DNA from: Pseudomonadota bacterium | Lineage (GTDB): Bacteria > Pseudomonadota > Alphaproteobacteria > Rhizobiales > Xanthobacteraceae | DNA: 36,298 nucleotides | Assembly: GCA_018971625.1 (NCBI GenBank) | Contig: JAGXAJ010000043.1 | Span: forward strand, 1-36,298 | Reading direction: 5' to 3' | In this document: in pieces, positions 33,459-36,298 of the stretch | Layout of the letters: the number at the start of each line of letters is the position of its first letter | Position numbering within the stretch: position 1 is the first letter of the stretch | Position numbers and translations under genes: made by a program | Notes under the pieces: generated by a model | What the model saw: the letters and a program-made list of their open reading frames with translations, nothing else | What the model was told of the DNA's origin: nothing | Databases searched by the model: none

Positions 33459-34280
33459 TCAGCCAGACAAGTTCTGAATCCGCCCCCATGTGCTCTTGGT
33501 GCCCCAGATGCCCGAGCGCAGCGCTTCGAGTTGTACAATTTGGCTATGATCGATGAACAGATTGACCTCGTTCCCGTAGTGTTTGACGTACCACTCGAAC
33601 ACCGGCGGGTCGGCGCCTTCGAACATGACTTTTTCGAGTCCGAGCTGATTGATGATGCGGGCGACCACATCAGTGCGCCAAGTGTTCACATTTTCGGTGA
33701 TCCCTTCGCTCTCGATCATGATGATATCGGCCCCAGCATCGAGGGCACGCTCAGCTTGTGCAATCAACCAGCCGACATCCTTGGTCCCTTCGGCTGCGAG
33801 CTCCTCGGTCGGCGTACTGCCGCCGGCGCCGAACTGAATGCCGAGTTCGGGCTTCGCCTGCAGTCCCGCTTTCTTCACCTTCTGCACCAGCCGCAGCAGG
33901 CCATCGGTAGGCAAGCTGATGAATCCCGTCGAGATCTCGATCACGTCAAAACCGAGCGCCTTGGCTTCCTCAATGTAGCGGTCGACGACGTCCACGCCGA
34001 AGCGCATGACATTTTCGATCCAGCCGCCGGTCGAGACGTAAACATCATGATCATGTGCCAGTTTGTTGATCGACCTGACCGCATCGGCCGGCATGAGTGC
34101 AAACGAGCCGCCAGCATATTTCAGGCCGTCGACCCAGGCGCCGACCGTTTCCAGAAGGTCGGCAAGATGGCGGGGACCATAGGCGCTGTAATAGGGACCT
34201 CGGATTTCAGTGACTCCGATCTTGCGCGGCTTGGATGAACGCGCCGCCCTGGTAACGAAAGGAAACGTGGTTTCTGCCAT
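33459..34280 (-). CDS. Phosphosulfolactate synthase family protein (ComA/HSA32-like)
   Basis: TIM-barrel protein of 273 residues in the ComA family (PF02679). The archaeal enzyme adds sulfite to PEP to make phosphosulfolactate for coenzyme M; the family also holds Bacillus YitD and plant HSA32, a heat-tolerance protein. Seen are KPRKIGVTEIRGPYY, VDGLKYAGGSFALMP, FDVIEISTGFISLPTD, GLQAKPELGIQFGAGGS and ADIIMIESEGITENVNTWR, then FEWYVKHYGNEVNLFIDHSQI. ATG 34280 has GAGGAG upstream, and this SD overlaps the stop of the MmgE/PrpD gene 13 bp away, so the two are likely coupled. No comB or comC gene is nearby, so coenzyme M synthesis is not implied. Confidence 0.88.
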   Translation of the reverse strand: MAETTFPFVTRAARSSKPRKIGVTEIRGPYYSAYGPRHLADLLETVGAWVDGLKYAGGSFALMPADAVRSINKLAHDHDVYVSTGGWIENVMRFGVDVVDRYIEEAKALGFDVIEISTGFISLPTDGLLRLVQKVKKAGLQAKPELGIQFGAGGSTPTEELAAEGTKDVGWLIAQAERALDAGADIIMIESEGITENVNTWRTDVVARIINQLGLEKVMFEGADPPVFEWYVKHYGNEVNLFIDHSQIVQLEALRSGIWGTKSTWGRIQNLSG

Positions 34281-34293
34281 CGTTGTGTGCTCC

Positions 34294-35682
34294 TCAGAAG
34301 CTTGTTCGCTCCTCGACGGACGGGATTCGGATGTCGCCGAGGAGTGAGGTGAGGGCGGCAACCGGGCGCTCTTCCAGCGTAGCGATGACGTCGGAGAGCC
34401 CGTCGCGCTCGGAAGGGCTCGTGAAGGCGGACGTGACGCGATCGAACTTGCGGCGCGCGGCGGCCCAATCGAGCGGCTTGGTATGAAAACCGTGATAGTC
34501 GTCGTGCCGGGCATGAAGGACAGCTTTGTTCATCTCGATTTCGAGATCGGCCGGGAGCCGCTGCGGGAACTGCGCTGAGAGGCCAGGATCGGCTGTGACG
34601 GTGACCTTCTGCAGCAACATCTGCACATCCTCGGCGGCAATTCGTTCGGGCTCGTATTGCTCCGGCTGCACCTCGCCATCGAGTAATGCGACCGCCAGCA
34701 TGTAGGGCAGACTGTGATCGGCCTCTTCCTTGGTTCGCACGATTCGTTTATCGCCCTCCTCCCCGCCGCCAATAATCCGATGGGCCACGGCAAACGTCTT
34801 GAGCCGTATTGCGGAGACCGTGGCCACCTCGAAGCCCGGGCGAGCACGAATTTCGAGCGCCGCGTCGAGCGCAGATTGGGCGTGGATCTCGGCGTTGTGC
34901 CGTTTCACGATCGTTCGGAGGACGCCTTCAAGCCCCTCTTGTCGCCAGTCAATCCTGAAGGGACCCGTGATCACCTCTTTAAATCCTTTAACGCCCTCGA
35001 ACACGGTTTCGGGACCGGTGATTCCGCGGCTCGCGAGCAGTGCAGCATGTGTCGCTGACATCGCCATGTTGGGATAGGCGAGTCCCTTCCAGTGAGACAG
35101 GGCGCCTGTGCGGGTGACACGCAATGCATTGTTGGCGGTGCCGCTCATGGCGATCGCATGCGCGATCTGTGCTGACGGCAAAGCAAGCGCCTTGGCTACA
35201 CCCGCGGCGGTCGCGTACGCTCCTTGCGTGGTGTGATCAAAACCCTTGTCGCGAACCGGCGCGACATCGCATAGTCGAGTGTGGATTTGGTAGGCGACAG
35301 CGAGCGCGGTCAGCAGATCGGTCCCGCTCGCGTCCCGCATCTCGGCCGCGGCCAGGACAGCGCCGAGATTATCGGAAGGATGGCACGTCTCGCCGGCAGC
35401 GATATAGCTGTCCATGAAATCGAGGTAACGGCTGAGAGCGCCATTGTAGAACGCGGCGCGGTCCGGTCCCGAGCGACCGCCGCCGATTAGCGTGGAGCGC
35501 GGACAACCGCCGAGTTCGGCGACGAGGCTGCGGATTGCCGCGACAGGCGGAGCACTCAGGGCCGCGATGGCCACGCCGATCGTATCCAGGACGCGAATCT
35601 TTAGTTGCTCCAATGCCCGCTCGTTTAAGTCGTCCAACCGGGCTTGTTCCACGAAAGTGGCGAGTTCCTGGACCTCGGTCAT
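34294..35682 (-). CDS. MmgE/PrpD family protein
   Basis: 462-residue member of the MmgE/PrpD superfamily, whose known members are 2-methylcitrate dehydratase, iminodisuccinate epimerase and cis-aconitate decarboxylase. Visible are the N-terminal helical domain (VLDTIGVAIAAL), the active-site region GALSRYLDFMDSY and GETCHPSDNLGAVLAAAE, then SGTANNALRVTRTGALSHWKGLAYPNMA and the C-terminal lid domain EIHAQSALDAALEIRAR. ATG 35682 has GAGGA upstream; the frame is open 18 codons further. It opens the minus-strand operon with the ComA-like and ALDH genes. prpB and prpC are not adjacent, so propionate breakdown is not the obvious role; substrate unknown. Confidence 0.92.
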   Translation of the reverse strand: MTEVQELATFVEQARLDDLNERALEQLKIRVLDTIGVAIAALSAPPVAAIRSLVAELGGCPRSTLIGGGRSGPDRAAFYNGALSRYLDFMDSYIAAGETCHPSDNLGAVLAAAEMRDASGTDLLTALAVAYQIHTRLCDVAPVRDKGFDHTTQGAYATAAGVAKALALPSAQIAHAIAMSGTANNALRVTRTGALSHWKGLAYPNMAMSATHAALLASRGITGPETVFEGVKGFKEVITGPFRIDWRQEGLEGVLRTIVKRHNAEIHAQSALDAALEIRARPGFEVATVSAIRLKTFAVAHRIIGGGEEGDKRIVRTKEEADHSLPYMLAVALLDGEVQPEQYEPERIAAEDVQMLLQKVTVTADPGLSAQFPQRLPADLEIEMNKAVLHARHDDYHGFHTKPLDWAAARRKFDRVTSAFTSPSERDGLSDVIATLEERPVAALTSLLGDIRIPSVEERTSF

Positions 35683-36298
35683 GACCGGCAGTTCCTCGTT
35701 CGGATATTTCCGCCGCGGCAACGAGCCTGCGTCCAAACCGGTGAACCTTCCGAGCCCCGGTCAGAGTGCGCAGTTGCGCAGTTGCACCTCGGCCGCATGG
35801 ACCATCGCATCGGCTGCTCAACGGCGAGCCTGCGATGCACGATCAACAAAACAGCGTGGGAACGGTTGCAATGGCAATCTTATTGGTGATTGAGGACGAG
35901 AGCCGTTCGCCGCGCGAGTGTCGGCACGTCGCCCGTGTCGTTTGAGGAAGGCGGCCCTTCAGGAGAGCGTCATTTCTCTGTCGCAAGCGCTTGCGCCGTC
36001 CGGATACGCGAACGCATCGTTCCAGGCGAAATGCATGCGTTCGATCGAGGTTGCCCCCAGAGATCGTCAAACCCCCCTCGGCAGGTTCGACTCCTTCATT
36101 ACTTCACTTCTTCCTGCTCCTAAATCGTGCTCGGGGGATGCACCGGGATCAAAAGCTGACCTGGAGAATCAGCGACGGCCGAGGCCTCTGCAGATGTCGT
36201 TCTTCGCGAAGACGGCCTCGTGGGCCCCTGCAGTCGCTTGCTTAAGGCTTGCGTGGTTATCGTCGATCGGCAATCTTGCTCTCCGGCCACACACTCAA
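35683..36298. other. Terminal region without a supported gene
   Basis: 616 bp. It should hold the promoter of the MmgE operon in its left part. A 24-codon plus-strand frame at 35871-35945 (MAILLVIEDESRSPREC) looks like the first strand of a response-regulator receiver domain that ends at once, perhaps a relic. The other open frames are proline/arginine-rich and lack RBSs. Confidence 0.5.

Noticed and set aside
26466..36298. Attachment-site duplication of the tRNA-Phe 3' end
   Set aside because: No second copy of the terminal tRNA sequence was found by eye in the window.
1..36298. CRISPR array, rRNA, insertion sequence or phage genes
   Set aside because: No regularly spaced repeats, rRNA sequence, transposase or integrase motifs were seen on either strand.

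Overview
The window looks like chromosomal DNA of an alphaproteobacterium in the Bradyrhizobium/Rhodopseudomonas group (Nitrobacteraceae). The protein sequences read as bradyrhizobial. The F0 operon has the alphaproteobacterial order atpI-atpB-atpE-b'-b, apart from F1. 5-aminolevulinate is made by HemA (the Shemin route). A roughly 100-bp palindromic repeat of the kind scattered through Bradyrhizobium genomes occurs twice. No database search was possible; identities rest on motifs, length, gene order and recall of the families.

Left part (1-14.7 kb): thrC overlaps an M16 processing-type peptidase, followed by a GNAT acetyltransferase and a secreted protein of unknown function. The F0 ATP synthase operon then runs on the minus strand. 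Next on the plus strand are a tightly overlapped ArsR regulator/SRPBCC protein/cytochrome b561 set, an HCCA-isomerase-like thioredoxin-fold protein, an exported coiled-coil protein and YjbQ. A LuxR-type response regulator converges with a large hybrid kinase whose N-terminus is a solute-symporter-like membrane domain.

Middle (14.8-26.5 kb): hemA with a FixK/FNR-like box upstream, a metallo-beta-lactamase-fold hydrolase, an Omp25/31-like barrel protein with a clear terminator, an exported protein of unknown function and tRNA-Thr(GGT). A housekeeping block follows: a small charged protein, an NAD(P)-binding epimerase-like protein, murA, DUF2948, hisD, UPF0262, LMW-PTP-like, maf, yacG and tRNA-Phe(GAA). 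Two copies of the palindromic repeat lie here. One supplies the maf stop codon and is read in frame as the N-terminal extension of YacG.

Right part (26.5-36.3 kb): after tRNA-Phe the sequence becomes patchy and accessory-like. It has small stress-type genes with EcfG-like promoter matches, a PEBP protein, a decayed CBS-domain gene, an intact nuoD with no other complex I gene beside it, and a truncated, frameshifted PQQ-type beta-propeller gene. A three-gene operon follows on the minus strand: MmgE/PrpD, a ComA/HSA32-like phosphosulfolactate synthase family protein, and a succinate-semialdehyde-dehydrogenase-like enzyme. The last 600 bases hold no gene I can support. The operon is the best candidate for an undescribed metabolic system. 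The repeat-into-yacG event, the orphan nuoD and the symporter-kinase locus are the other points of interest.
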